A stretch of 64,000 nucleotides of DNA from Heterodera schachtii. Its lineage: Eukaryota > Nematoda > Chromadorea > Rhabditida > Heteroderidae. The notes under the pieces are model-generated. The model was not told the DNA's origin. It saw only the letters and a list, made by a program, of their open reading frames with translations, and ran no database searches. Shown here in pieces: positions 13,101 through 24,260 of the stretch. The translations under genes were made by a program, and so were the position numbers. Location: NCBI GenBank assembly GCA_023374025.1, contig SIJG01000003.1, positions 1,952,416-2,016,415 on the forward strand. Reading direction: 5' to 3'. How positions within the stretch are numbered: position 1 is the stretch's first letter; each line of letters begins with the position of its first letter.

Positions 13101-15513
13101 CCGGGAGTCCCGTTTAAAACGGGAGTCCCGGTCCCGGGTCCCGTCCCGGTCCATTTTCCAAGTCCCGGTCCCGGCCATCTCAAAATTCCGGTCTCTAAAA
13201 ATTAGTAAAGAAAATCGCTGAAAATTTTCAAAAATTTTTTCAAAAAAAAATTTTCTTGAAAAAGTTCTGCCATTGTTTTCCAGTTCTGTGTCTCCGCCGT
13301 ATTCCAACACGGGCACAATCGTCGTCACTACTAATGCCAACAGCAGGAGGGACCCAATCGTCGCCAGTCGCAGTGCCGCCGACAGTGTCCACCATTCCGT
13401 GCCCTCCTCTTTGTTGTTGCCGCCTTCCACCGCTGTCGCCACCGACGCATTCGGCGACTTTGGCACAACAAATGCCGACGCCATCACTGAGCCGTTGCTG
13501 AACACTACCACCCACAACAATGACAGCAGTGGCAACGCATTGACAACAACCACTGTCATTCTGCCCGCCTCCCCAATATTTTGTTGGAACGGCGGCCGAC
13601 GGACGGCGCACAAAATTCGAGTGAGTTGTGAAGAAGTACTAGTAGGGTGGGGCTCATTTTGTTTACACATTTTGTCCAAAAGATGACTAATTTTGCGATT
13701 TTGAACCATTTTTAAGCGCCGTGTCACCTCGATGCGGAGGGGTCCCCCATTTCGTGACCCTTTGTGGGCGAGGGGGGGGGCGGGGGATCGACTCCCCACC
13801 TATTTTTATATGCCCGATTCAGTGGCCCCAATTTTTCCTTCCTTTTTCTCTTCTGAAAATGCCTTTAATTAACGCAATTTTTGTGTTAGCCGCTGCTCAA
13901 GTACATGATGCCGTTGTGCGTCGTCTACTTCTCCGAGTACTTCATCAACCAGGGTCTGCTCGAACTGTTGGTGTTCGACTGTGCTCATTCGTTTGCACTG
14001 TCGCCCACCAGTCAGTACCGGTGGTTCCAAGTGCTTTACCAGGCGAGTCGGACGGGGGGGGGGGGATATAAGGGTTGGATGTGCCAAGAATGTTAGAATA
14101 ACAGTCAGAAATTTTGACAAATATTGATGCCGTTTTGTCAACAGGGCAAATAGCGGTTTGAGGTCCCAAACTCAAAACTGCTCAAAAACGGTCAGAACCG
14201 ATTTCAACGGCCAAAAAAATGGGCTCCACATCGCAAGGGCTTTTCCCCGACCGGGCCCCTCCGGCCCCCGGATTTTACCGGGATTTTAAAAATAGTTTTA
14301 TCCATTCTCAAATGGCTTTATCTGCAGCCAAAACTGTTTTTGTACCAAATAAATTGGATTTGTGGGTTTTTCCTTCTTTTTTGACAATGGATAACTGAGT
14401 CTCTGTTTAATCAGTGTCAGCGCGCCACTAATTCGTATTTTTCTCATCGTTTTGGACCTTTTTTAATCGATTTCGGCCGTTTTTGTGAAATTTTGAGTTT
14501 GGGACCTCATCCGATACTTACCTGTCAACAGATTTCCCCCAAATATTGCAACCGAAATTTGTGTAACAATTTAAAATTTAATGAAATTGCTATCCGAGAA
14601 TGCCGAAGAAGGCGAAGTGGAAAAATTTTTTGAGCTACTATTTGAATAAATTTTCCTGGTAAAATGTTGAAAATTGAAATCACATAAAATTAAGGTTTTA
14701 TTAATTTTTGAATCAAAAATATGGTGACATTTGCCCAATTTGTTCACCTTTACCGAAAATGCTTCTTCAAAATGCCGAAATTTTGACTTTTTCAGGTCGG
14801 CGTGTTCTTCAGCCGCTCCTCCGTCAATCTGTTCCCCGTCCGCATTCGGTACATTCCGCTGTTGGCACTGCTGCAGGTGCTCAACGCCCTCTTCCTCTTC
14901 GAGGAGTCCATGGCCCTGCACATTCCGCACATTCTGCCGCTGATGGCCCTGGTCTTCTACGAGGGACTGCTCGGCGGACTCGCCTATGTCAACACATTCG
15001 CCGCCATTCACCGAAATGTGAGGGGGGGGGGGGGGGGGGGATAAAATTACCCAAAAACAATTTTCAACAAGAGTGAGCTTTCTTAATAAATTTCATTAAA
15101 TGTTCCGGTTTTCTCCGTCGGCAACTGTCGGACTTGAAATTCCCTAAAATTTAATTTTCGATTCGGTCCAAATCCATAAAAATGGTCTAAAATTTTAATT
15201 TTTTTTTTTTTAAATAAATACGAAAAAAGTGTGCCGCGGAGAGCAATAAAAAAGAGATAGTCGCCTGGCCAATGTGCGGTAACTGAAAAGCAAAAAAAAA
15301 AAACCCAACGATGCCAAAAAGGGTCATATGAGATAATATAAATCAAAAAGTGGGTCATTCATTCACTATACACAAATTGCCCAGGTGTCCAAGCCGAACC
15401 GCGAGTTCGCCATGGCATTTGTTGCGCTGTCCGACTCGGTTGGCATTGTGTTGGCCGGTTTCAGCGCCATCTCCGCACACAATTTCATCTGTGCACATCG
15501 CCAACACGCGTGA
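10135..15513 (+). CDS. cln-3: Battenin/CLN3 lysosomal membrane protein
   Basis: Exons 10135-10334, 10464-10569, 10701-10853, 11024-11078, 11131-11203, 11534-11728, 13284-13620, 13890-14042, 14796-15017 and 15385-15513; 540 residues (human CLN3 438). CLN3 is a polytopic lysosomal protein needed for glycerophosphodiester clearance. Family blocks are unmistakable: [19 protein letters not shown] at the first membrane segment, [53 protein letters not shown] and [13 protein letters not shown]. The acidic, serine-rich N-terminus is cytosolic. Exon 7 adds about 112 residues rich in Ser, Thr, Asn and Ala in the loop before the YFSEYF segment, which accounts for the extra length. Intron 6 (1.55 kb) carries a transposon. 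Intron 8 begins GCGAGT, a GC-AG intron. A possible poly-A signal is at 15765-15770. Confidence 0.95.
12294..13197. mobile_element. Non-autonomous DNA transposon with GGGACC arrays
   Basis: A 904-bp element in CLN3 intron 6. It begins TAGAGACCGG and ends CCGGTCTCTA, a perfect 10-bp inverted repeat, and is flanked by the exact 8-bp target duplication AAAATTAG (12286-12293 and 13198-13205). Both ends carry arrays of CCGGGAC/GTCCCGG arranged as two related direct copies (about 12300-12480 and 13005-13190). There is no transposase. The 8-bp duplication fits hAT or P-type elements. A middle stretch (about 12780-12900, CCCGGCGGCG..CGGCACCG) is shared with the element at 17630-18383. Confidence 0.85.
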
Positions 15514-17006
15514 CTTTCTTACTGACAATCATCGGAGACAGCAAAAAAACAATAATGCATAAAATGATTTAATAGCCCCATTACCTATACATATTGTGAC
15601 TTTTTTATTTATTTGTTTTTGTAAATTATTCCTTATTTCACCTTGTTTCTTCCCCTCGTTGTTTTTTTTGTTGTTGTTGTTCACAATGCCATTCTCCTTT
15701 GTCCATTCTTTGTACACAACATTTTTTATGTGGCCTTTTAATTTATATTTTGCCAATTTTTACAAATAAAAATGATTTATAATAAGTCCAAACGTATTGT
15801 ACATACGATATTAAAATGCCGAAATTTCTAACGGTATCCATTTTTTTGTTCTTTTCGTCCCCGGCTAAGCGCAATAAGAAGGTGCATAATATCGCATTTT
15901 ACGGCACTGGAGGATTTTATGCACTCCTTGTTGCGGTCAACCCGGGGACAGAACAGAAATTAAGGGTTGACAAACTGGCGAATTTTAATTTTTAAATGAT
16001 TGGCCATTGAATTATTGGTATGCAGCAAATTAAAGAATTAATTAACGCATTGACATTTTTAAAAAATGGCATTTTAAATGCGCGTTGGCACATATTGTGC
16101 CTTTACTGACACTGAACATACAAACAGAAAAATTAGCGGAAAACGGGAAGTAATTGAGGAGAGACGTAGATGACGAAACATTTTTGGAAACGACAGCGAA
16201 TTTGGGAGGGATTTTTGAAAAATCCCGGAAGAATGGACAAATGAATGGGCCGAGAATCGGGCGCTTTCCTGGCCCAAAAACGCACATTTTACCGGACGAA
16301 TCGGCAAAAAGTGCCGCCGCCCGTCCAGGCACACAAAACTGACAAATGATTGTGAGAGTTATTGTGAGTTGTCCTTTTGGCGGGACAAAAGAGAGAGTGA
16401 GTGCTCTTTCCTCACAATGTTTCTGCTGATAAAATGGGGAGACGGACGGAAAAAGCGACCGACCGTCGAATTTTGACGATGGAAATTGGGAATGAGTGAG
16501 AAATGTGTGTGCTGCTGATGGGGCGGGGGAGGGAATATTTTGTGGCACCATTTGTCCTCCCCCCGCCCGCCGCCGCACCGTACGAACGCTTTTCCGTCGC
16601 TGGTTGACGGACGACGACAGAATGTGGCAAAGATTGGGGGGGGGGGGGGGGACCGAACCACCACTAACCAATGGCGGACGGACTGATAAGCGACGGTGAC
16701 AGTGACACCATTCGCCTCCCCCTTCGCCAACTCCCCAAATTGGGCGGCTCAATTTGTGGGTGATTAGAGAGTTTGTGGGCATGGGAGCAACGGGCGCTGC
16801 TGTTATCTTGAATTTTGTCGGTGAGGGACTGCCCGCCACCGTCGCCCTTCATTAGCATACTCTCTCTCTACATCAATCATGAATTTGTTGAGAAAAAAGA
16901 GGGCTTTTCATTTTTGGAGTTGCTTCAAAGCGTAAAACCTTCCTTTCCATGGGTCCGTCCGGCCGGCGCCGAATGCCCCCCCCCACATAGCAATGATGGT
17001 GGACGG

Positions 17007-17100
17007 TAGTGCTGTTCGAGAGTCTAGGTCTCGACTCGAGAAAAGTCTCGGATTTTTTGGGTCTCAAGTCACGGGAAATTTTCGGTCTCGAACAGCACTA
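17007..17100. mobile_element. Miniature Tc1/mariner-type element
   Basis: Perfect 13-bp inverted termini GTGCTGTTCGAGA (17009-17021) and TCTCGAACAGCAC (17086-17098), with TA on both sides. TA is the target duplication of Tc1/mariner elements. Only 90 bp long, with no coding capacity. The inside repeats GTCTCG and CTCGAG motifs and could fold into a hairpin. Confidence 0.85.
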
Positions 17101-17629
17101 GTGAACGGGGGTTGAAGAGACCCGATGGTATCATGTTATCACATTCTTGCCTGGAAAACTCGGCATTTGCCATGTTTTTGAAGACCAGGCCGGGTTTTGC
17201 GTTTAGCCACGATGCCCCGCTCGCTCACAAATGTAAAAATTCAAAAACGTATAGCAAACTGAACAGTGTCACGGATACGATATTGTTGTATTGTACATAT
17301 GTGTATACTATATCCTTTGTGTCATTTCATTACTCTTTTTTCGGGTGGAATTGGACTGTCCGTTTGCCCATTTTCGATGATGGACAGGCAAAGATGATGG
17401 AAGAGAGCTTTTTGTTGTTGTTATCAGTGAAATGAGGCTCACTCTGTTCGTTCGTTCGCTTTACTCATTAAGTTAATTTGCACAATCTCTCCGCCGCCGA
17501 TGATTTTCTCTTTTTTTTTGTGAATTTGAAAGAAACGGCAAAAAATTTTGGCGGTCGAATGATTCAAAGAGGGCTGCTGATTTAAAAGTTCCCTGTTTTT
17601 TTGTCTTTCTCTCTGAAAAAAAACTAATT

Positions 17630-18383
17630 CAGGGCTGCCATCCGTCCTTGGATTCCAAGGACGTCCTTGGAAATAAGCATTTGGAAAATTTAAAAAAAAA
17701 TTTCAAAGAAATTTGATAAATTTTTGTAATTTTCAACAATATTTGGATTAAATTATGGCATTATGTAAATAAAATGCAATTTTAATTGCCCAAAATCTCA
17801 AAATTTGGTCATTTTTTAGACAAAATCTGCTAACAAACAGCATTAAATTACAAAAAATTCTTCCGGCGCCGCCGGACCCCCCCCCCCCCCCCCCCACTAT
17901 CCTCAAAAATTTTTTTAAAAAGGGCGCTGTAACAAAACCTTTTTTTATAAACAAAAAAAGTCGTCGCATGGCTTAAAATCGCAAAAAATAGGCAGTTTTT
18001 GGTGAAAACTGTTAACAAATTGGATTCAAATTTACAAAAATATTCCCCGGCGGCGTCTGTCGGCACCGCCGGACCCACTCCCTCCCCCCCCCCCCTGTTC
18101 CCCGGAAATTTTTTGGAAAAAGCGCGCCGTAAAAGAGGCATATGCGGTGAAATGAGGAAAATGATTAGCAGAAAATGTTGGAAAATTCCTTCCGGTGAAA
18201 AATATAAGCCATTTGAGTAAATATTAACCGTTTTTCATTGCAGAAAATAAAAATTTTAAATGTCCTTGGGTTTCATGAATTTTCCCCATTAAATGTCCTT
18301 GGGTTTCATGAATTTTCCCCACTATGTCCTTGCAAATCGTCATATCCGTCCTTGGAAACGGAGCATGGACGATGGCAGCCCTG
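17630..18383. mobile_element. Non-autonomous hAT-like element
   Basis: 754 bp. It starts CAGGGCTGCCATCCGTCC and ends GGACGATGGCAGCCCTG, inverted termini of the CAGGG type common in hAT elements. Flanks are AACTAATT and CACTAATT, an 8-bp duplication with one mismatch. The inside holds two copies of a GGCGGCG..CGGCACCGCCGGACC block followed by a C-run and GCGCCGTAA, and a duplicated GTCCTTGGGTTTCATG segment. No transposase. Confidence 0.8.
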
Positions 18384-18549
18384 CACTAATTAATGAGAGA
18401 CATTTACCGTACCAAAACCCAACAAATGTTATGCCAATGCCGTCGTATCTCCTTAAACTCCCTCAGCGTCTTTCTTTGTGAACACTTTTTTCAATACCAA
18501 AATTATATGTGCCGCATAAAAAAAGACAAAATTTAAAAAAATATATATA

Positions 18550-18895
18550 ATAAAAATTGTACATTTTGTACAAGCAATGAATTGCATCAAGAAAGAATAA
18601 ATTTGGCGTGTTTTTCTCCTCTCCTTCATTGTTTCCGTTTGCTGATTCATCACGTGTCCGGGACGGACGGAGTTCGAGTGCTCATCGACCCGGTCGACCA
18701 GCCCGAACTCTTTGGCCTCCAATGGGTTCATGAAAAGATTCCTGTGTAAGAATTGGTGAATTATGTAATAAAACACTAAAAATACAGAATTCAATGGTTA
18801 AATGCCATTCAAATGAATCCGTGCCATGCCGACCATTGCCCTCATTGTCAGTCTGTCCCCCACCTGTCCAATGCCTGGTCAACCGTGTCCACCCA
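18550..18895 (-). pseudogene. Duplicated 3' fragment of clpP
   Basis: The end of ClpP exon 7 (reading [10 protein letters not shown] at about 18864-18892), its intron with the donor kept, exon 8 ([16 protein letters not shown] at about 18665-18741) and 3' flanking DNA all match the clpP gene at 28.4-28.9 kb in order and orientation. The intron is shortened to 122 bp. The catalytic aspartate of RDRFM has become asparagine (RNLFM). The stop codon is lost because two bases differ near the end. It is too short to be an active protease. Its upstream edge lies inside the last exons of the SOD-like gene, so it may have been captured as that gene's 3' end. Confidence 0.88.
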
Positions 18896-21800
18896 TCCGC
18901 AAGACCAATGACTCCCCAAGCAATGGCATCGCCCGCATTCCCCGTCCTTTTGCTCTCCGCCGCTTTGTCGCCAACACCGCGGCCTTAATGGCATCATTTG
19001 ATTTTTGATGGCATTCCATTAAGGATAGGCATTTTTATGGTTACCCAAATCGTCCTGAAATTGGTGGACGACGAGCGCTCGGCCAATGACATTGGTGACG
19101 TCATCGAACAGCGAAACGAACCGGTCGGACAATTCGATACGGGTCGAAAAAGAGGACCAACAGTCGATGTTGCCCAGGTCACCAACATGACGTTCCCAGT
19201 CCTGGTGATGGGTTGAGCGAGGGTTTTCAGTTTTTTAACATTTATTTGCAACTATTTTAACGATTATTTGATAAAATAATTCTTAATTAAATGTTAATGC
19301 AATAAAAATGAATTTTTTAAATTTAATTTTAAAAATTAGATTTAATTCTTTTCAATTGAAATCAGAGAAAAAAATTGTTTGCACGGATTTTAATTTATTT
19401 CAAAAAAATGTTTTTTAAAATTTTTACTAAATTTTTTGTTAGTTACCGTTATAGACATTATTTCACCATTTGTCTTAATTATTTTGGCAGTTTTTGCCAT
19501 TAAAACTCGCTTTCTGATGAATAACGAAATCCATAACAAATCCCGAATGTGTAAATGTTGGTATGTGAAAAGGAAGTGTAAAAGAAGGTAAAGAGCACCT
19601 TTGGCCCACCATGTTTTTCGCCCATCGGATTGAAATGGCCACCAATGCCGAGGCAGCCATCGGAAATGTTTCCAAACTCTTAAAAGAAATTAGCAAAACC
19701 TAAAATTGTTGGGCGGGGGGGGGGGAAGGGAGGGAGTCGGCACGGCACCCAAAAACACACTCTCTTTTGCCAGTACCTTTTTACGGGGGTAAACCCAACT
19801 CATCCATGCATAAAAAAATGCCACGACTAAGACCGTATAAAAATTCCATGGCCAAGACTGCATAAAAATGCCACGACCAAGACCGCACAATCAAAAAAAT
19901 GCCACGACGACGACGACTCGCAATTGTTCTATAGATGAGTTGGGTCTGACTCCTTTTTACGCGCTCAATTTAAAATTTTTAAGATTTCAAAAAATGGGGG
20001 GGGGGGAGTTCAGTCCCACCCCTCCTTTTCAGCAGACCATTCAAATTCAAAGAATTGACCGTGAATGTGGAGCCCGTGTTTGCCGGACGGAAGAGAAATG
20101 TCGCCGGAAATCATAACCCTGTCGTCCCTGCGATTCTTGAAAATGAATGTTTTTGCCACTGCCAACAAATTTCAACAAAGACTTGGGTGAAAGTGACTGT
20201 GCCTTTCACATTGTACGTGCCAACGCCGACCAAAGTGCACACGGCCTTTTTAGGCATAGAAATGCCATGGAACTGCAAAAGAATGTTTTGGCCATATGTA
20301 ACCATCATTTTTTAAAACACTTCCGATTACTGGAAGTGACTCCCTGGGGCGTTTCATAATCTTTTCGAGTGATTCAATCAGAAGGGCGCATGCTTTGCCG
20401 CCAATGGCACAGCGTTTGACCACAAAATGCCACATTTCACTCGATGCCGCGTCCCCGTACAATTCTCTCAGTTCCATAAATGCCTTAAAATAAGTTTTTA
20501 GGGTTCGGTAGTGCCTAGGGATTTTTTTGGAATTTAATTTTGACAAGAAACTTTTTTTAAATTTCAATAATATAAAAATTATGCAAAATTTTTTAACAAT
20601 TTTAAGTTAATTTAAATTGGGTGGCCTCCAACCTAAAAACCATTTAGAGAATTTTGGATCATATTTATTGACAGGACATAGCGGATAAACTTGTTTGAAC
20701 TGAATTATTAAAAAAATTAGTCAATTTCCTATACAGTAATTTATGGTCATTGAAATATTACTAAAAAATCTTCCTTAAATAATTTTTTTTTAATAATCCT
20801 AAATCCACCAAAACTTACGTGTCCGAAACCAGCAGAAACTGTGGGTTTGTACGTGTCGAGAGCAACAAAAATAACGCCGCACATCAAATGAATGCTTCGT
20901 TTTAACTAAAGCGTGCCGAAAAGGTGCCAACTGTGGAAGTACTGCTTGATCTCGGAGAAGCTTACGGATCCATAGTCTGCAGCAAGTGTGGATTTGTTGG
21001 TGTCGAAAGTAATGCCAATGACACCGCACGACAGTTTGGCACCGGCATTTCCACTCTCGCGACTCCTCCCCACGTCATTACACCCTTCTCCTTAAATCAT
21101 TGAAGAATTATAAAAAAAGCCTAGAAATTTGGTGTTACAGAATCGGGTTCAAAATTTTCCAGACAATTTTTTTAAGAGAAAATCCGGTAATTTTGTTTAG
21201 ATGGGACCATCGAAATTTCATTTTAATGCAAAAATAAATGAATATGATTTATCAATTGTATAAAATTTATTTTGCAAATATTAATCGGGATCCGCAAATT
21301 TGAAAGACTTAAATTACCGTAAGATTAAAATTATTGTTTCAAATTGCTACCAAAGTCGTCCTCGCGTTCGTGGACAGCGAGTGAACGGCCAATGATGTTG
21401 TTGGGGCCGTACAGTGAGATTATTTTGTCAGACAAATTGATTTCGGCAGTTCCATTGGCATCAGCAAGAATATTTCCAAGATCGCCAACATGACGGAACT
21501 GATGTAATCAGCAAAATGATCCATTTTGATCACCAACCAAATCCAATGGCTAATGAATAATTTAGCCAAAATTCAACCGACCGAATTGTGTGGGGCGCCA
21601 TGCCTTTGGCCCTCATGTTGAAAATGTCTTCCAACCGAATGAAAAGTTTTGGACGACAAATCGCCGGATTCTGAGTATATTTAATTGTTTACAGGTCAAA
21701 TTACGGCCAATTGGAACCGCCCCCCCCCCAAACTCGAAAAATAAGCCGAAAATTTTCGAATTTTAATTTTTTGTCTAAAATTTTTCTGCATAATCGTTAT

Positions 21801-22777
21801 ATTATAGTTTTGTTAAATTATATATTCTTTTCTTTGTCATAGCAATCCAAAGGACAAAAATTGACCATAAATGGTGAAAGCGTGCTCCCCCGGGGGAAGG
21901 CCTTTGATGGTTCCGCGGAGCAAAACATTTTCATCGCCCTCATTCTTTAAATTTAAATTGAAATGTTTAAATTTTGAATAAAAATAAATAAATATTTAAA
22001 AAATGCCTGATAAAAAGTGACTGTCCCTTTCACTTTTTCATGCCCCGGACGACCCAACAGTCGGCAGATGGCTTTCCTTTGAACAGCAGCCTTTGACAGA
22101 ATATTTTAATTTAAAAACCCTAAAAGTTTATAGTTGAGCTGGACCAGAATTTTTTGGAAAAGCAAAGAGATCTGAACCAATGAAAGAATTTTTCAATTTT
22201 CAAGGAAAATCAAAAATTAATTTAACAATTTAATTATTTTTTTCAGTGAAAACAATATAAAATTAAATTAATCTTTTCTTTGTTTTGTTTTTCACTTCAT
22301 AAGCCAAATTAAATGAAAAATAAATTAAACTATTGTATTTTTATAAAAATAATTTAAAATGATAAAAGTATTACAATATAAATTAAAAAAATATTTCTAT
22401 TTTACTTTAAAAATTTGGAAAAAAAAAATGGAAAAAGCTCCAATATGAATTTGGTATTAAACCAAAACAAAAAAAAGTTATTTTTTTTCCCTCAAAATTC
22501 CGGTTCGCTAATTTTTTATTCTCATCTCAATTAAAAAGATTCGTTTTTTCATTGTCCCAACTCATAAATTGAAAAAAGTTAATTAATTAATTAGAAATAA
22601 AATCATAGAAAATGGCACTTGGGGCACTTGCATGACCGAGTCGAGTGCCCTAATGACCCGGTGGCACTCTTCGTCTTTGCCCGCCCACTTTTCAATATGC
22701 CGCCACATCCAATCACGCTCCGCTTTGCGGTAAGCGGGCCTTAGTTTGAACAAGTCCTTAAACGAATTTGTTGGCAT
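18728..22777 (-). CDS. Two-module Cu/Zn superoxide dismutase-like protein
   Basis: Minus-strand exons: 22619-22777, 22007-22090, 21866-21944, 21582-21670, 21351-21498, 20966-21090, 20331-20483, 20183-20272, 20060-20135, 19599-19678, 19045-19201, 18864-18983, 18728-18741. All phases agree, giving 457 residues: linker L1 (1-53), SOD-A (54-228), linker L2 (229-279), SOD-B (280 on). The linkers are alike (MWRHIEKW / MWHFVVKR) and unknown to me. SOD-A keeps the zinc ligands (H123, H131, H140, D143) and H180, but the HIH copper pair is T105/Y107. SOD-B has all metal ligands: H332, H334, H349, H357, H366, D369, H407. It lacks the active-site Arg and C-terminal Cys of GNAGSRLACG (here [10 protein letters not shown]). 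Exon 2 begins after a GC donor. The last two exons lie in clpP-derived DNA read in another frame and stop quickly. It could instead be two genes, with an internal Met at 20257. Confidence 0.72.
19786..19953. mobile_element. Miniature element with GCCACGAC array, copy 1
   Basis: Starts GGGGTAAACCCAACTCATCC and ends GGATGAGTTGGGTCTGACTC-like; the inner part is an imperfect inverted pair around ACCCAACTCATC. TTTTTACG is repeated on both sides (19778-19785 and 19954-19961), extendable to 10 bp. Inside are three to four copies of an 'AAATGCCACGACCAAGACCG' unit. It sits in the SOD-like gene's intron between 20060 and 19678. A second copy is at 56174-56488. Confidence 0.78.
20819..20908 (-). pseudogene. 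Relic SOD C-terminal exon
   Basis: The minus strand reads [16 protein letters not shown] and then FGH before a GTAAGT donor. This closely matches the end of SOD-A exon 5 ([16 protein letters not shown], then YGS before GTAAGC). Stops lie just upstream in that frame, so it is skipped in the model. It looks like a leftover of tandem exon or module duplication. Confidence 0.65.
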
Positions 22778-22989
22778 AAAATGGCATAATTAACGGTTTC
22801 ATAATGACTCAAACAGTAAACAGAAATTACATCAAGCTAAACATAATTGAAAGTCGGTGTCATTTTGGCGCGGGTATTTTGGCGCGAAGCTTATTCATAG
22901 ACTTAAATTCCTTTAGCGGGCGGCAAAATTGCGTGCCAAAATGGTGGGCGGTTCCCATTCGACCACGCATAAGAAACTTGAGCCCGGAA

Positions 22990-23162
22990 TTTTGTAAAGT
23001 ACCGGGACCGGGCATGTACAATTGACCTACTGGACTGGGCAACCGTCAAAAATGCCCGTTTTACCAGGCGACTCGGTCCCGATGGTTTGTCCGAAAAAAT
23101 GGGACCGGGACCGGGCGGCGCGGTAAAAGCCGGCCGGGCCTCCGGGCCCGTACGGTCTCTAG
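22990..23162. repeat. GGGACC-family fragment
   Basis: Contains ACCGGGACCGGG repeats and ends CGGTCTCTAG, like the right end of the 12294-13197 element. The left end is not recognisable. Confidence 0.55.
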
Positions 23163-24006
23163 AGAAAACGAAACAGAAAAAGGGAAAAATCAATCCCATC
23201 ATTAAAATGATGACAAAAAACGGCAAAAAATAAAGGGTTCAAAAAGCATACGAAAAGCCAAATTCTCCGCCATAAAGCGACCCGTGGCAACATGAAATTC
23301 TGAAGAGCAAAGGACGCGAAACAAATGTTCGCGTGCGCATGCTCTCGGCGAACACAGTGGACAATTTCGTTCAAAAGCTCGGCTGGGAGCGGCTTTCCGC
23401 CCATTTTGGAAGTCGGCCAAATTTTCGTTGTTTTAGTATAAAATTTAAAATTTTAAATGCTAAAAAGATGAACTATTTTCTTTATCGGAACAATTTTAGT
23501 TTATTTTGTTTTTCGCTAATGATTGAGATATCCACCTAAATCCACGAGTTTCCTTATCATTTGGCTTGGGTTTATATTTTTTTTCAAATATTCCTCCCGC
23601 AGCTTTATGTATTTTGATGAGAATTCACGAAAAACATCTCTTTTTTGCCGAATATGATTCGTTTTAACGCAATTATCAATAAATTTTTATTTTAATATAA
23701 ATATATGAGAAATTATGGTATTTAAAATTTAAAAATTAAGAAAATAAATAATAAAAAAATAGAAAAAAATTATTTTTCTATTTTCCGATTCACACGAATC
23801 TCGATTAGAAAGAAATCTCGAAATTAATATTGTTTCGGCATTCGAAAGCCTTTTAAAAGGATAATGTTTTTCTAATCTTCCAAATTGGCACTTTTTATTT
23901 CGGCCGTGAATAATATGGACGGTGGCGGCATCGTTTGTTTTTGTTTCTGCCCGTGGGTATAGAGAGAAATGAGTTTTTGCCAATATCAGAATTTTGTGCC
24001 TGGCAT

Positions 24007-24260
24007 AAATGAAAAGAGAGATGGAGGGAGAGAGATGGAGGGAGAGAGAGAGAGTGAGAGAGAGAGAGCGAGAGAGAGAGAGGAGAGAGAGAGCGAGAGA
24101 GAGGGAGAGCGAGAGAGAGGGAGAGCGAGAGAGAGAGGATGAGAGGGAGAGAGAGAAAGAGAAGGGAGAGTGAGAGAGAGAGGATGAGAGGGAGAGGGAG
24201 CGAGAGAAAGAGAGAGAGGGAGAGAGGGAGAGAGAGAGAAGAGAGAAAAAGGAAAGGAGC
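24007..24260. repeat. GA-rich microsatellite
   Basis: About 250 bp of (GA)n with scattered GGA, GC and T interruptions. Long open frames across it on the minus strand (Ser/Leu-rich) are artefacts of the repeat. Confidence 0.92.

Larger units (their letters stand above)
15514..18549. other. Gene-free stretch with two small transposons
   Basis: No supported gene. A long open frame on the minus strand (16042-16839) depends on a G-run translated as proline and has no domain. The stretch contains a 94-bp mariner-type miniature element (17007-17100) and a 754-bp hAT-like element (17630-18383). Confidence 0.6.

Noticed and set aside
16042..16839. 265-residue minus-strand open frame
   Set aside because: Low complexity, proline run from a G-tract, no family resemblance, and no coding-like composition contrast with its surroundings.
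18453..18794. A second working clpP gene
   Set aside because: Only the last tenth of exon 7 and exon 8 are present, the catalytic Asp is Asn and the stop is lost.
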